Source: Glandiceps talaboti
Lineage: Eukaryota; Hemichordata; Enteropneusta; Spengelidae
DNA length: 64,000 bases
Assembly: GCF_964340395.1 (NCBI RefSeq)
Contig: NC_135565.1
Span: forward strand, 16,254,709-16,318,708
Direction: 5' to 3'
Both the position numbers and the translations under genes were made by a program. Shown in pieces: positions 15,901 to 29,838 of the stretch (position 1 is the stretch's first letter; each line of letters begins with the position of its first letter). A model generated the notes under the pieces. It had not been told where the DNA came from, searched no databases, and worked only from the letters and a program-made list of their open reading frames with translations.

Positions 15901-18900
15901 TGGACGGACTGGGGAGAAACCCCAAAAATAGAAAGAGCGGGAATGAACGGAGAAGGTAGAATCAATATTGTGAATGACAATATTTATTGGCCAAATGGAC
16001 TTACTATAGACTACCAGACTAAAAGAATTTACTGGGCTGATGCCAAACTTAATTTTATACATCATTCCAATTTTGATGGAAGTGATAGACAGTCGGTCCT
16101 TGAAGGCTCATTACCTCATCCATTTGCATTAACTCTGTACAGAGACACATTATTTTGGACTGACTGGCAGACCAGGTCCATTCACTCTTGTCATAAAATA
16201 ACAGGTGAAAATAAAAAGAATATTCATGAAAGTATTTATTCGCCAATGGATATACACGTTTATTCTCCACTTCGGCAACCGTCAGGTAAGCGTTATTTGT
16301 AATTATATTAATTATTATTGTTAATTGAATTATTAATTATTTATATGTATATAGTTCAGTGTTCTTCCCCAAGAGTTTATAAGATGCTGCCCCAATCTGA
16401 TTGAACTCTGATGTAGTGTATACAGCATGATTTCTCTATTTACCTCTGTTTCCTGCATTTATTGTTGTTTGTTCTTTTTGTTCTGTGAGTGAGCACCTTG
16501 TTCCTACATCTGACATAATACCATAGGAGTTCAAGTTCAAATCTCGTGCACTGGGTAACCCATTCAAGCAATGAGAGCATGTCATACATCAAAACAGGGT
16601 ACAGTGTCACCGAACACTCTGTTTGAACGGAACGAGAGCACAAACAATGATGTTATTATTGTTTTGGTGGATTTGTTTGTTTACAACTTCAACTCTGAAG
16701 TGTGAACTGTTTGGTGTATTTTAATTGGCTATGCATACGTACAAGATTTGAACATGAACTGAAATCATCATATTGGTATTTGGTCAGATGTAGGAAGGAG
16801 GCACTCACTCGCAGAACAAAAGTGAAAATAAATAACTAGATAACGACAGAGGTAAATAAAGAAACCAAGCTCTTTTCACTACATCAGACTTTAATCAGAT
16901 TGATGTAGCAAAATTAAAGAAACAAGAGATTAGCATGTTTTATTTATATGCAAATTAGATAACATTTGATGACAAAAATCCTGGGGAGAACACTTGGATG
17001 GCATTCCTTTATGTCACAAGTATTTTCTGACTGAATGGGGAAAATATTGGATGATAATAAAGTTATAACTGTACAAGCTCAGTTCATGGAAAAGTACGAG
17101 CTATTTTGAATGTAAAAATATGTAAGCAGTACAGAACTAATTATGTAAACACAGGATGTCATGATTTAGAAATACTTACCGTGAATCCTGTATTTTCTGT
17201 TTGAATGCAGACAATTGAGCTTGCTCACAGTATAATGTATGATATTGCAAAATTTTCTGTGTGGAAAATTACAATGGAAGTGTTGACATGAATAGTATTA
17301 TGTGTTTAGAAATCGGTCTTCAGTTTGTTATTCTGTCTATACTTGCAAACCAATTATGTGAAAACAGATTTGGGCATGGTAATCGGAGGAAAGAGTTTCA
17401 GTGATTGTATCCTATGTTGCTGTTGGATGTCTGGAGTCATGAATTTCAATGAGATCTTTGTTGCTGCAACTAATATACTTTTGACTTGTCTTATTTTTGC
17501 ACTTAGAGATTTATAGGATGGCTACAAGTTAGAACTGTGAATAACTGTTTATCTTTCAAGGTGACAACAATGTCACATATATTTCCCAAAAGTAGTAGGA
17601 ACCACAAACACGCAACCATTATGGTTATTCTTATTTGTAACAAAGTTGAACTGTTTATAGACAGTAACATCAGATATTCAATTTGTCCATCTCTTGTTGC
17701 AAAAAAACCAAAACCCCAAAAAACCCAAGTCACTTGTTGATTTAGTCATAATGCACTTACTGAACTATATATAGTGACCAAACCCTCTATCAATATACAC
17801 AAATTCACAATTTATTTAGGGTCAAGGTGAAGTGGTCCAGATGACAATATCTGTTCAATGGAATGCCATAGCAGTGCATGGGGTGGTAATTCTCTCTCCA
17901 TAAAATGAAAAATTGTGCTAAAAAAACTGCTATATTTTATGCAAAAATGATAAGACAGCCACAAGAGCCAGTATTTTCCCTTCCCTGTCTTTCAATGACA
18001 GGTAAAGAAATAGTCCCTTATCACTGAGAACTTAAGTGAAGACATTCCAGAGAGAACACTGCATTGGCACAATATGAAAATCATATCAAAAACATTACAT
18101 TTTTTGCAAAATCAAATCACTATCCAGGGCTTGAAATTAACAGTATTCCCATTCCCACAGACTACCAATTCTTGTCATGGGGCTACTATAATTTGCAGCT
18201 GGTAGCCCACTCAGGCTACCACTGATTATGTGATGAAAATGGAAGAGTTTTGGACATGAAAGTATTTTAATAATACACATATTTCCAATAGAGGAAATCT
18301 GTTTTCAGTTCAGGAATATGGGACTACAGGTCACAATACTTGGGCTACCAATTTCTGAAATTGGTAGCCCACTAGGAGTACCAAAGAAACAAGTTCATTT
18401 TGAGCCCTGACATCAAAACGGCCTCAATACACAAGATTCTCATCCTGTGTTCGGTTAATGATAGGTGTCACCTCTCCATCTTGTGAAAATGTTGTTCTTG
18501 AGAGAACATTTCATTGACATGATATCTTTTTTCTATAGGGCCAAGTCCATGTGGTCAAGACAATGGTGGTTGTTCACACTTATGTTTGATGTCACCAAAT
18601 AAACCACGTTTTACATGTGCATGTCCTACTGGAGTTAGATTATTAGCAGATATGAAAACTTGTGCGGAAGGTAAGTGTTTCCATGTGCATCATGAATTAT
18701 TGCTGTGAAAAAGTACAGATTTATAAAAGAAGGAACATTTTGTCATGTCATGCCCAGCATACTACATGGATGACTATATTGAATATTGCTGATTAAATGT
18801 GGAAAATAGCCAACCAGATAGAGAATACTGACCAAATATGGAATATGCTTGACTAAAGACACAATAAGGTTGACCAAATATGGGCTATGGCTGTCCAAAT

Positions 18901-21317
18901 ATGGAGTATGGTTGTCTAAATATAGATTGTGGCTTTCCAAATATGGAATAGGGCCAACCAAATATAGAATATCATACATATATATATCACTGCTTTGTGA
19001 TGAGGCCTTAGTATTGTCAATGATGTAATCAAAAATGATATGTATTGTTCAAGTCAAAAGCTGTACAGGTTTATTTTAAGGTCAGTAGTCTTTCGAAACG
19101 ATGTTAAATTTGTTATTTTTTCTTTGATATTTCAGGAGCGGAAGAAATTTTATTATTAGCCAGACGTATCGATTTGAGACGGATTTCACTTGACACTCCA
19201 GATTATACTGATGTAGTTTTACAGCTAGATGACATTAGGCATGCCATAGCCATAGATTATGATCCTGTAGAAGGCTATATTTATTGGACAGACGATGATG
19301 TGAGGGCTATTAGAAGAGCTTCCATGGATGGTACAGGTAAAGAAGTGTTTATTGTGTAAATTGTAAGCAACCATGGATGGTATTGGTACAGGTGAAGTCA
19401 TATTTATTATGCAAATTGTAAGCAACCATGGATGGTATTGGTACAGGTGAAGTCATGTTTATTATGTAAATTGTAAGCAACCATGGATGGTATTGGTACA
19501 GGTGAAGTCATGTTTATTATGCAAATTGTAAGCAACCATGGATGGTATTGGTACAGGTGAAGTCATGTTCATTATGCAAATTGTAAGCAACCATGGATGG
19601 TATTGGTACAGGTGAAGTCATGTTTATTATGTAAATTGTAAGTAACCATGGATGGTATTGGTACAGGTGAAGTCATATTTATTATGCAAATTGTAAGCAC
19701 CCATGGATGGCTCAGGTGACTTATAATATGCAAATTGTAAAATTTCCATCGATAGCCCATTGTCATATATTTATATATTTTGAAATGTATCCATGTGTGC
19801 AAGTCTTAGCAACCATCTTATCAATTGTATGTTTTGGTTTCTAGGAGGAGAGTACATCGTGACAACAGAGGTACAGAATCCGGATGGTTTGGCTGTGGAT
19901 TGGGTCAGTAGGAATTTATACTGGACTGATACCGGAACTGATAGGATAGAAGTGGCAAGACTCAATGGAACATCACGGAAAATCTTGATCTCAGAAGACT
20001 TAGATGAACCACGGGCAATAGCGTTGGATCCATCAAGGGGGTATGTATAATTCTAGAGTGGGTAAAGAGGAATACCACTCCAGGAATTACAGACATTTTC
20101 ATGAACAATGGGTTCTGGAGTTGTTTCAAGATTTTACATCACCTGCATTTATTCATGACTCATGTAGTTAATAAGTGCCTATTCCCTTCAGTGTAAAACA
20201 TTTCTCATGAATATTCATTGTTCAACCATGAATAATGATTTCTGTTGACTCCCATGATGCAATGGCCCATAGCAAAGATACCCTATAAAGGCACAAGATC
20301 AACTGAATGTTTCTCTGAAATTGCAAGTAATTGTAGGTGCTTTAAAATCATGAAATGACTCTCTAGAACCCATAGTTTCTGAAAATGCCTTTATTTCCTG
20401 GAATGGTGTTCCCCCTTGAATACTTGGAGCTGTAGCATTGGATGTATAGATGTAGCATTGATATCAGAGATTGGGAAGTTGGAATCATTTCGGATGACTA
20501 CGGAAGACATGTGAGGTGAAATGTTAGCGTCCATTAGGATAGTCTCTGCTGCTAGTAGTTTCCATCTTGACTACACTTTCTGATATTAATTAAGAACAAT
20601 TTTCATCGGTATGCCACATTTCTTGATGTATTTTGTTTTGTTGTGTTTCGTTGACAGCCAAATGTACTAGAACTTGATGTGTTTTGTTGATAGCTAAATG
20701 TACTAGAACTTGATGTGTTTTGTTGACAGCCAAATGTACTAGAACTTGATGTGTTTTGTTGACAGCTAAATGTACTAGAACTTGATGTGTTTTGTTGACA
20801 GCCAAATGTACTAGAACTTGATGTGTTTTGTTGACAGCTAAATGTACTAGAACTTGATGTGTTTTGTTGACAGCCAAATGTACTAGAACTTGACGTATTT
20901 TTATTGTGTTTTGTTGACAGCTAAATGTACTAGAACTTGATGTATTTTGTTGTTTTGTTGACAGCTACATGTACTGGACAGACTGGGGACTGAAACCTAA
21001 AATAGAGAAAGCAGCACTAGATGGTACAGACAGAGTTATACTTATTGACAGTGATCTTGGTTGGCCAAATGGAATTGCTTTGGATTTCAAGGAAGGTAAA
21101 ATCTACTGGGGAGATGCCAAGACTGACAAGATTGAAATGGCTGACATGAATGGTGATGACAGACATGTACTGGTGTCTGATAGTCTTCCTCATATCTTTG
21201 GATTCACTTTACTTGGTAAGAGGACTTTTATGAACATTTGTGTAATGGGGAGTGAGAAAGGGAATGTGTATGTGTATGTGTGAGTATGCGTATATGAATG
21301 TATGCATGTGAGGGTAT

Positions 21318-21401
<84 letters not shown>

Positions 21402-24400
21402 ATGCCTGCATGTATTGTATTGTGTATTCTTCAACCATCACATTTTTTAGTCCACATATATAAAGTGAAATAGAAAGAAGTCAGTAGAATGTGTCTTAGC
21501 CCCTGACAGTTTGCTTGTCTGTATCTGTGTGTGTGTGTGTGTGTGTATGTGTTTATATGTGTGTGTGTGTCTGTGTCTGTGTCTGTGTCTGTGTCTGTGT
21601 CTGTGTCTGTCTTGCTGGCCGGCTTGCTGTCTCTAAGTGTCTGTCTCTCCGTCTGTATGTGTCTGTGTTTGTGTCTACGTGCCAGTCTAAACTATGTTGG
21701 AAGCGCAATATTTAAGTGGATTTGTGTATTTGTTATAAAAAAAACTGCCATAAGAATCAAGACTTGTTGCAGACAAGAAACTTGACATTTGTTTGTCACA
21801 TTCAGGTGAATACATCTATTGGACTGACTGGCAGAGAAGATCTATAGAAAGGGTGAATAAACACAGTTGGCAGGAAAGAGAAGTCATTATTGACCAATTA
21901 CCAGATTTGATGGGATTGAAAGCTATCAATGTCAAAACCATACAAGGTAAGATTTGTTATAAAATAGGTGAAGTTATGGGTGTTCCAGGGAATAATCATT
22001 TTAGATAGGGCTAGAGTGTTGTGTACTGTAGTTGAATGCTATTAATGTCAAAACAATACAAGGTACCATTTTGTACAAAATGTGTACTGACACTATAAGC
22101 TAGTTCAATCCTTGTTGCTTCCATGTACCTGGCTGAAGTCTTGTAGCAAGAGTTGAACCACCATTGTGACCGCGGGTAGCCCAGCTTTATACATAGATCA
22201 CTGATATGATTGATAGAGGGCGCTATATGAAAGATGTAACAATGTAGATGTAGTGACTGCAAGCATTGTATTCATTTCATAAAGGTGAAAAGTGAAATAT
22301 GCTTTATTATAATAACTATGCTAGTGGTGGTACGTGTACTACTGTATGGAAATTCAGGCACTATATCTTAGGTGATTGCATTACAGTGCAAATGTTACTC
22401 AGTGGGTTAATCTGTAAGGTACACCGTGGTGGGGCACCCTCACTAATCGCCCAGCCCCTTTCTTTGCTGTTGAGGGCTAAGTGACACTACATATCATATA
22501 GTCTACTCGTATATGTGTGTATACCAAATTCAGACACTCACAAGTGTCATAATTATTATTACTTACAGGTACAAATCCATGTGCTGATTCTAATGGTGGG
22601 TGCAGTCATCTGTGTCTGTATCGACCCAGTGGTGTTATCTGTGCGTGTCCTATTGGTTTGGAACTCATACAAGATCAGAAGACCTGTATTGTACCTGAAG
22701 CTTTTCTCTTATTTTCAAAACGAGATGACATTCGACGCATTTCACTGGAGACCAATAATAAAGATGTTGTGATACCATTGAACGGTGTAGAGGAAGCCAC
22801 GGCGTTAGACTTTGATATTAATGATAACAGAATATACTGGTCTGATGTCAGTGTCAAGGTAAGAGATAGCCAAATGAAGAATACAGAATCTTTGCAAAGG
22901 ACAACTAGCAGCCTAAAAGTATGGTTCTACTCAAGAAATTCTCGTATGTGTTCCTCATTAGGCCTTCATTGAGTTGTTTGTTCTATCTAATGATTATGGG
23001 TTTTCCCTATGCCTCTACAGAGTAGAAGGTTCAACACAAATTATTTACTGGGTTCTACCCTGGGCTTTTTAGAGTAGTAGGTTCCACCCAATTGTTTACA
23101 GGGTTCTACCGTGGGCTTTTTAGAGTAGTGAGTTCCACCCAGTTATTTACAGGGTTCTACCCTGGGCTTTTTAGAGTAGTGGGTTCCACCCAATTGTTTA
23201 CAGGGTTCTACCGTGGGCTTTTTAGAGTAGTGAGTTCCACCCAGTTATTTACAGGGTTCTACCCTGGGCTTTTTAGAGTAGTGGGTTCCACCCAGTTATT
23301 TACTGGGTTCTACCCTGGGCTTTTTAGAGTAGTGGGTTCCACCCAGTTATTTACAGGGTTCTACCCTGGGCTTTTTTTAGAGTAGTTGGTTCCACCCAGT
23401 TATTTACAGGGTTCTACCCTGGGCTTTTTAGAGTAGTGAGTTCCACCCAGTTATTTACTGGGTTCTCCTCTAGTCTTTATGGAAATAGCTACTTCCACTC
23501 AAGGATATCTGAAAGATGCAAGGACTTGGCCCATGGAGTGGCACTATGAGTATTTCCAAGTCAGTGGAAGTCAGTCCACATGACATCGACAGTGCATTTG
23601 TGAAAGGGTTGTACATGTAGTTTGATGTCTTTTACTTCAAAGATCATACCATTTATGTTAAGGATAACGTCTGTCATTTTAACAGAGAATGCTACTTTTA
23701 CATAACAATGCACAATCGCCACTACATGGCAAGTGTTTCACTGAAACTTGTTACAAAGTACTAACATGATGTTTATAATTCTTTCCTCACAGGCAATAAG
23801 TCGTGCATTTATGAACGGCAGCGCACTGGAGCTTGTGATAGAGTTCGGGTTGGAATATCCAGAAGGTATGGCAGTGGATTGGGTAGCACATAACATCTAT
23901 TGGGCAGATACTGGTACTAATAGGATTGAAATAGCTAGACTTGATGGTTCAGCTAGAAGAGTCCTACTATGGCAGGATATAGACAACCCTAGAGCCTTGG
24001 CTTTGGACCCAACAGAAGGGTATGTAAATATTTAAGTTTGTTTTGCACAACTTGTGTTTTTTTTTTGTACAAACAAATACTCCATGGTAGAGATAGGATT
24101 ATTACACCAGTTTGGATAAGGAGTAGAATTTAGGTATGAAAAACAGTTGTTTGGCAGAGCTAGTTACATCCCTATTTTAAGTAAATATTATATACATGGT
24201 TCACACCTATTTAGATAACCTATTTATCTGTAATTATTACGCATGTAATGGAGGCTTTGATTTACTAAGACAGACACAAACTAGAACTGTTGTTGCAAAG
24301 TGTTGATACAACAGTGTTAAGCTATTTAATGGATGTTGGTTTAATTATAGTCTCAGTAGGGCAGTTCTCTGAAAGCTAGTTCCGTAAACTTGCAGTGTAC

Positions 24401-27400
24401 TGTTTTGGGACTGCCAATGTTTTACACTGTCTTGATCACTATCGCCAACTTGTGTAATCTACCACATTGAACAATCATGGTTTTAGTGTGTGTCTGTCTT
24501 AGTAAACTGGAGCCTTGATTACCAGAGGCATACAAAGAGTTTCCTGGTAAAAGCAAGTTAATGTTTGTGGTGATTTTTTTTTTGGCATGAACAATTTTTC
24601 AATTTAAAATGATTGCGAGCCAGCCTACAAATGTTTACCATACTCCATTATGATACGATTTACCTCTGTTTTTTCTACAGCTACATGTATTGGAGTGACT
24701 GGGGTGACCGACCTAAGATTGAAAAAGCCAACATGGATGGTAGCGACAGGAAGATCTTTGTACAAAACGTGGGCCGTACAAATGGACTAACAATTGACTA
24801 TACAGAAAGACGTATGTACTGGACAGATCTAGATACTAATATGATTGAATCAGCTGATTTGTTAGGTGAGGGTCGTCGACCTGTCATTGCAGAGAATCTA
24901 CCCAAGCCATTTGGATTGACCCAGTATCAGGATTATATATACTGGACAGATTGGAACACAAAGAGTATAGAGAGAGCTAATAAAACCAGCGGTGAAAACA
25001 GGACACGGATACAAGGACAGTTGGATTATGTCATGGATATCCTGGTATTCCATGCATCAAGGCAGTCAGGTATGAGTATTGAAAAACATCCTACCAAACC
25101 TGAGTAATTATAGCATTTCAATTCTCGGTACCTGAAATGGAATTTTAACACCTAGGCGCATCATAAAAATAACGAACATTCGATTTCTTGGTCGACACCA
25201 TAACTTCTGCTCCATACGTTTCACACAGGCACGCATGAGAGTAGTTGACTTTCTTGTTCTATTTTGGACCCTCTAGCATGAAGTAAATGCAGGTACCAAG
25301 AATTGTAAGATTTAGGATTAAATATCAAGACAGAGTGACTATAGCGATTCAATCGGGTAGCACAATGTTTTTATGCGTCGCACAACATACTTTGTTGTGA
25401 ATTACACAAACAGAATACACACCACCGATGGTAAGCACGCGCATGAAATGTTACATTTTATGTCACTGTGAACACAACCGTTTCCTGTTTGAATCTTCCT
25501 TGTTTCATTTGTCTGTAAGGTATGCCATGACGGGGTGCCCTCAAACATCGGCCAACACCTAACCTGTGAGAGGAGGCCGGTGAGGGCAAAACGTCACGAC
25601 GTATATTACAGTTTATTGTTTCATCTGACAGTGATGTTGATTTGTGTTCACAGTGAGATAAAATGTATCATTTTATATGCTTGTGCACTATCAGTGTCTG
25701 TGTTTTGTTGTCACTAGAAATATGCACCAAATCAAAATGATGATGTCACTAGAAATATGCAAATCAAAATGATGTCACTAGAAATATGCAAATCAAAATG
25801 ATATCACTAGAAATATGCAAATCAAAATGATGTCACTAGAAATATGCACTAAATCAAAAGATGATGTCCCTAGAAATATGCAAATCAAAATGATGATGTC
25901 ACTAGAAGTATGCAAATCAAAATGATGACACTATATTGTGTATAGATTGCTGTGTCCATGGAAACAGGGTTTTGAACTCTTCATTGTCTCAGATTTTATG
26001 TTTTTCTATATGGACATTATTTTATATTACAGGAAAGAATCCATGTGCTACGGCCAATGGGGACTGTCAGTATTTATGCTTTGCTGACCCTGAGGGCAAT
26101 ATACATGGTAACAGAAGATACCACTGTGCTTGTCCTACTCACTATACCCTGAATGCTGACAACAAGACCTGTACAGGTAAGCACTTTCTATACAAAGTTA
26201 GGGGTGCCTGAGGTGGATTTTGAAATGATTCTTGGATGCCAAGATTTTGAATCTGTATTAAGCTAGGAGTGCTTCAATTATGATTCTGTACTAAGTTAGT
26301 TTGAATTAAACAGGTTATCTTTGTTGAAGGGTTGTGTGTGAGGGAACCAGGGAACAATAGAAAACAATGACATTTGTTGCCTTGTTTGTTATTTGTTTGC
26401 TATGAGGGCACTAATAGACGTCTATTACCCCTTGGGCTGTTTATGCAACAACTGTCTCCGAGAAGCCAAGGGAAATAGTTGCTACATAATAGCACGAAGG
26501 AAAATATGACGTCTTCTAGTATCCGAATAAGGCCTGGCTATTAGTATTTTATAACACATCACATTCCTGGGTATATAATCTTCCAGAGTTACTGGAATTC
26601 ACCTGTAGGACTCCCATACTACTAGAATAGTACCCTAGGGAATATAGAAAACGAATATTGCCATCTGTATGCAAATTGAGGTCACTGTGGGCCACTCATC
26701 ATACCATGTGATATAATATAAGCCAATCACTGAAGGCAGTATGAAAACATGTTATAAAATGATATTGTTGTATCATGTGATCAACACATTCTTTTGCTTT
26801 GTTCTTTTAAACAGCTCCAGAAAATTTCCTTCTGTTCAGTCAACGGAATGTGCTGAGTAGAATGACTGTGGGCATGGATGACAGCCCGGATATTGTCCTC
26901 CCAATCCACGGATTACGGAACGTCAAAGCCATCGACTATGACTACCAAAATAAAAGAGTTTACTGGGTTGAAGGCAAAACAAAGACAGTCAAGCGTTCCT
27001 ATGATAATGGTGCAGAGGTAGGTCAGAGGTCATAGCCCAAATTTCTAGGTCAGAGGTCACCATGTAAAATGCTAGGTCAGAGGTCACCACCAGCAAGTTT
27101 GGTGTAAATCATGTATATTTCTGCTCTGAAACTAGTTTTGTTAGAGCAGTCTTAGTTATTGGCCATTTTTCGTAGTATGGAACCCCATGACACGTACGTG
27201 ACAATTGGACGACTGCCGTATGAAATGTTTTGTAACCCACATGCAAGTTTCTTTCTTGAGTGTATGTAAGTTTAAAACATTCCATACAATTGATGTTATC
27301 AAAGTCAGTCATGGTACAATACTGTTTGTATGTTTCATGCAAACATTTTGTAACTACATCGTTTATCTGTTATGTGTTCTGTAGCCTGAAACGTTCCTTA

Positions 27401-29807
27401 GCAACCCAGGAGACGATCCATCGATTCATCCATATGACATCGCAATAGATGAATTTAGTGGTCATTTGTACTGGACGTGTGCACAGAAGAACGTTATTAA
27501 CGTCACCAGATTAGTGGATATGGTATCAGTGGGAGCTGTAGTCAAAAGTGACAATGAAAAACCAAGATCTATTGTCTTGAATGCAGAAAAGGGGTAAGAA
27601 ACATTTTTGATCGATTTTTGATTGATATTGTGCTGTAAAATATTGCTGTAACAGCAATACTATGAAATAGTTGACTGCTGTCCCTTCCAGCCAAGTCAAG
27701 TGCCGGCCCAATATTGCTGTAAACCTGTTTATCTTTCCACGTCTGGTTGAATGAAGTTCAAGCAAAGCACTCATAAAACTGTTGTCCCTTCAGCCTTCTC
27801 AAGTGCCAAGCACCAGACCAGTGTTGCCATGAAATAATTGACTGCTGGCCCTTCCAGCCAAGTCATGTGTCAGCCCAATGTAGCTATAAAACCATTTGTC
27901 TTTCTCTGTATGGTCAAATGAAGCCCCAGCACAGCACTGTCATAAAACTGTTATCCCTTCCAGTCTACTCAAGTGCCAAGCCCCAGCCTAGTGTTGTCAT
28001 AAAACTTTAGACTGTTGTCCTTTCCAGCCAAGTCAAGCACCAGCCCAGAGTGCCATAGAACAGTTGACTGTTATCTTTCTGAAGACAACACTGCCATAAG
28101 AAGCAGACATACTTGATTTGTCATAAGACATTAACAGACAAACTTTTATAAGAACTATGTACAATCAATACAGAAAATTGAGTATAATATTGCAAATAGG
28201 AGGCATAAGCTCAACTCACACATAAAGAAATGGGGAAGTTATCTAAAGCACATTGTCCAAGACCCAGCATTAAGTAGGGAATAGAAAACTAAGTTTGAAT
28301 TTCAGTAAAGAAATCATTTTGTGTTTTATCCAGTTACTGTAAAACTGTATGCACTGTATTTATATCTGTTGAGAACCAGTGATATGCAAATTAGGAGGTA
28401 AAACACAGACTTAAGACACTGTTTTCATACCAAAGCATGTATGAACCTATGTACAATCCAAGGAAAAGTGGTGCAGCTTATCAGTACTTTTATGTCTCCG
28501 TTGTCAACTTATTAATCTTTGTGATATTCTATTTCTAGTTACATGTATTGGACCAATATGGTGGAGAATCCTCACATAGAGAGAGCTGCTATGGATGGTG
28601 GTGATAAAACTGTAATTATTGGTACCGGATTAGGCCAACCTGGATCACTTGCCATTGATCAACAGAGTAATAAGATATTCTGGACTGATATCTCACTTAG
28701 TAGGATTGAAAGTTCTGATCTCAATGGTAAGTACACTTGTGAAAATACAACTACATTGAACACGGCCACAGAGAAGACTGCAAACACTCGTACTAACACT
28801 CAAGTATACACCATGCATGGACTCGCATGTCATGGAGTTCTGTCATGTCATATTATTGAGTTTCTGTATTTATCGTTTTGATCCGCAAAACTGTGTAAAC
28901 GGTGTATAGTCATAAACACACTTGTACACTTTACCAGGCTAAATCAAAGAAATTGTGTATCTTTTAAATGAACACATAACACATCATTGGGTTGTCGGTG
29001 GCTGAGTGGTTAAACCACTTGCCTCTTACCACTCAGGGTTTGAATCCATTCAGGGTGTGATTAAATTTACCACCCTGTAAGTAAGAAGTGTGGCGTTCAG
29101 TTTGACTCTTACAAACAATGCAGGTTTTTCAATTTCTTCCTGCATTAACCTGAAACTTCCTCCTGTTATTGGGCAATGCCTGTTTGATGGTTTATTAATA
29201 TTTTTTTTTTAAAAATTGCACAGTTGTAAATTTCCATATACTTATAATTTGCAGGTGGTAATCGAATGGTTTTAGTGGAGACATCTTTGTTGCAACCACA
29301 AGGCTTGACAGTTTACGGTGGTCATCTTTACTGGATTGACAAAGCTCAGATGATGATTGAGAAAGTTGAGAAGATCACTGGAGGTGGCAGAGAAAAAATA
29401 TTAGGACGTGTTAATCAACTCAGTGACATACATGCTGTCACCAACAAAACATTAGCTATCGGTAAGTTGATATCTAAAAATGTAAAAAAAAAAAAAAGTT
29501 GACAAAATGTGACCTAGCAGCAATTTGAAATAAAAAAAAACGTAGGAAGATGACAAAATTAGCTAATGAAATTTTGACCTCAGCGTTGTTGAGAACATTG
29601 ACATAAATTTTACGGTCAGTTAAGTTAAACATTATCTATCATATAAGTCTGATAATACAATGGATTTTTTGCCATGGTTTGGGAGCAGACTGGAGGAAAT
29701 CTGGTAAAATGTATAAAAATATATATATGTTCTACCTCAATTGTTGTTAGGGAACCCAGTAAAGTGACTAGGAAATATAGTACGTACTTTCCATCTGTTA
29801 CCCCCCC

Positions 29808-29838
<31 letters not shown>

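Noticed and set aside
20590-20877. 95-residue minus-strand frame with [12 protein letters not shown] repeats
   Set aside because: Antisense reading of the 36-bp acceptor array.
23092-23385. 97-residue repetitive frame ([17 protein letters not shown])
   Set aside because: Result of a 51-bp intronic minisatellite, not a gene.
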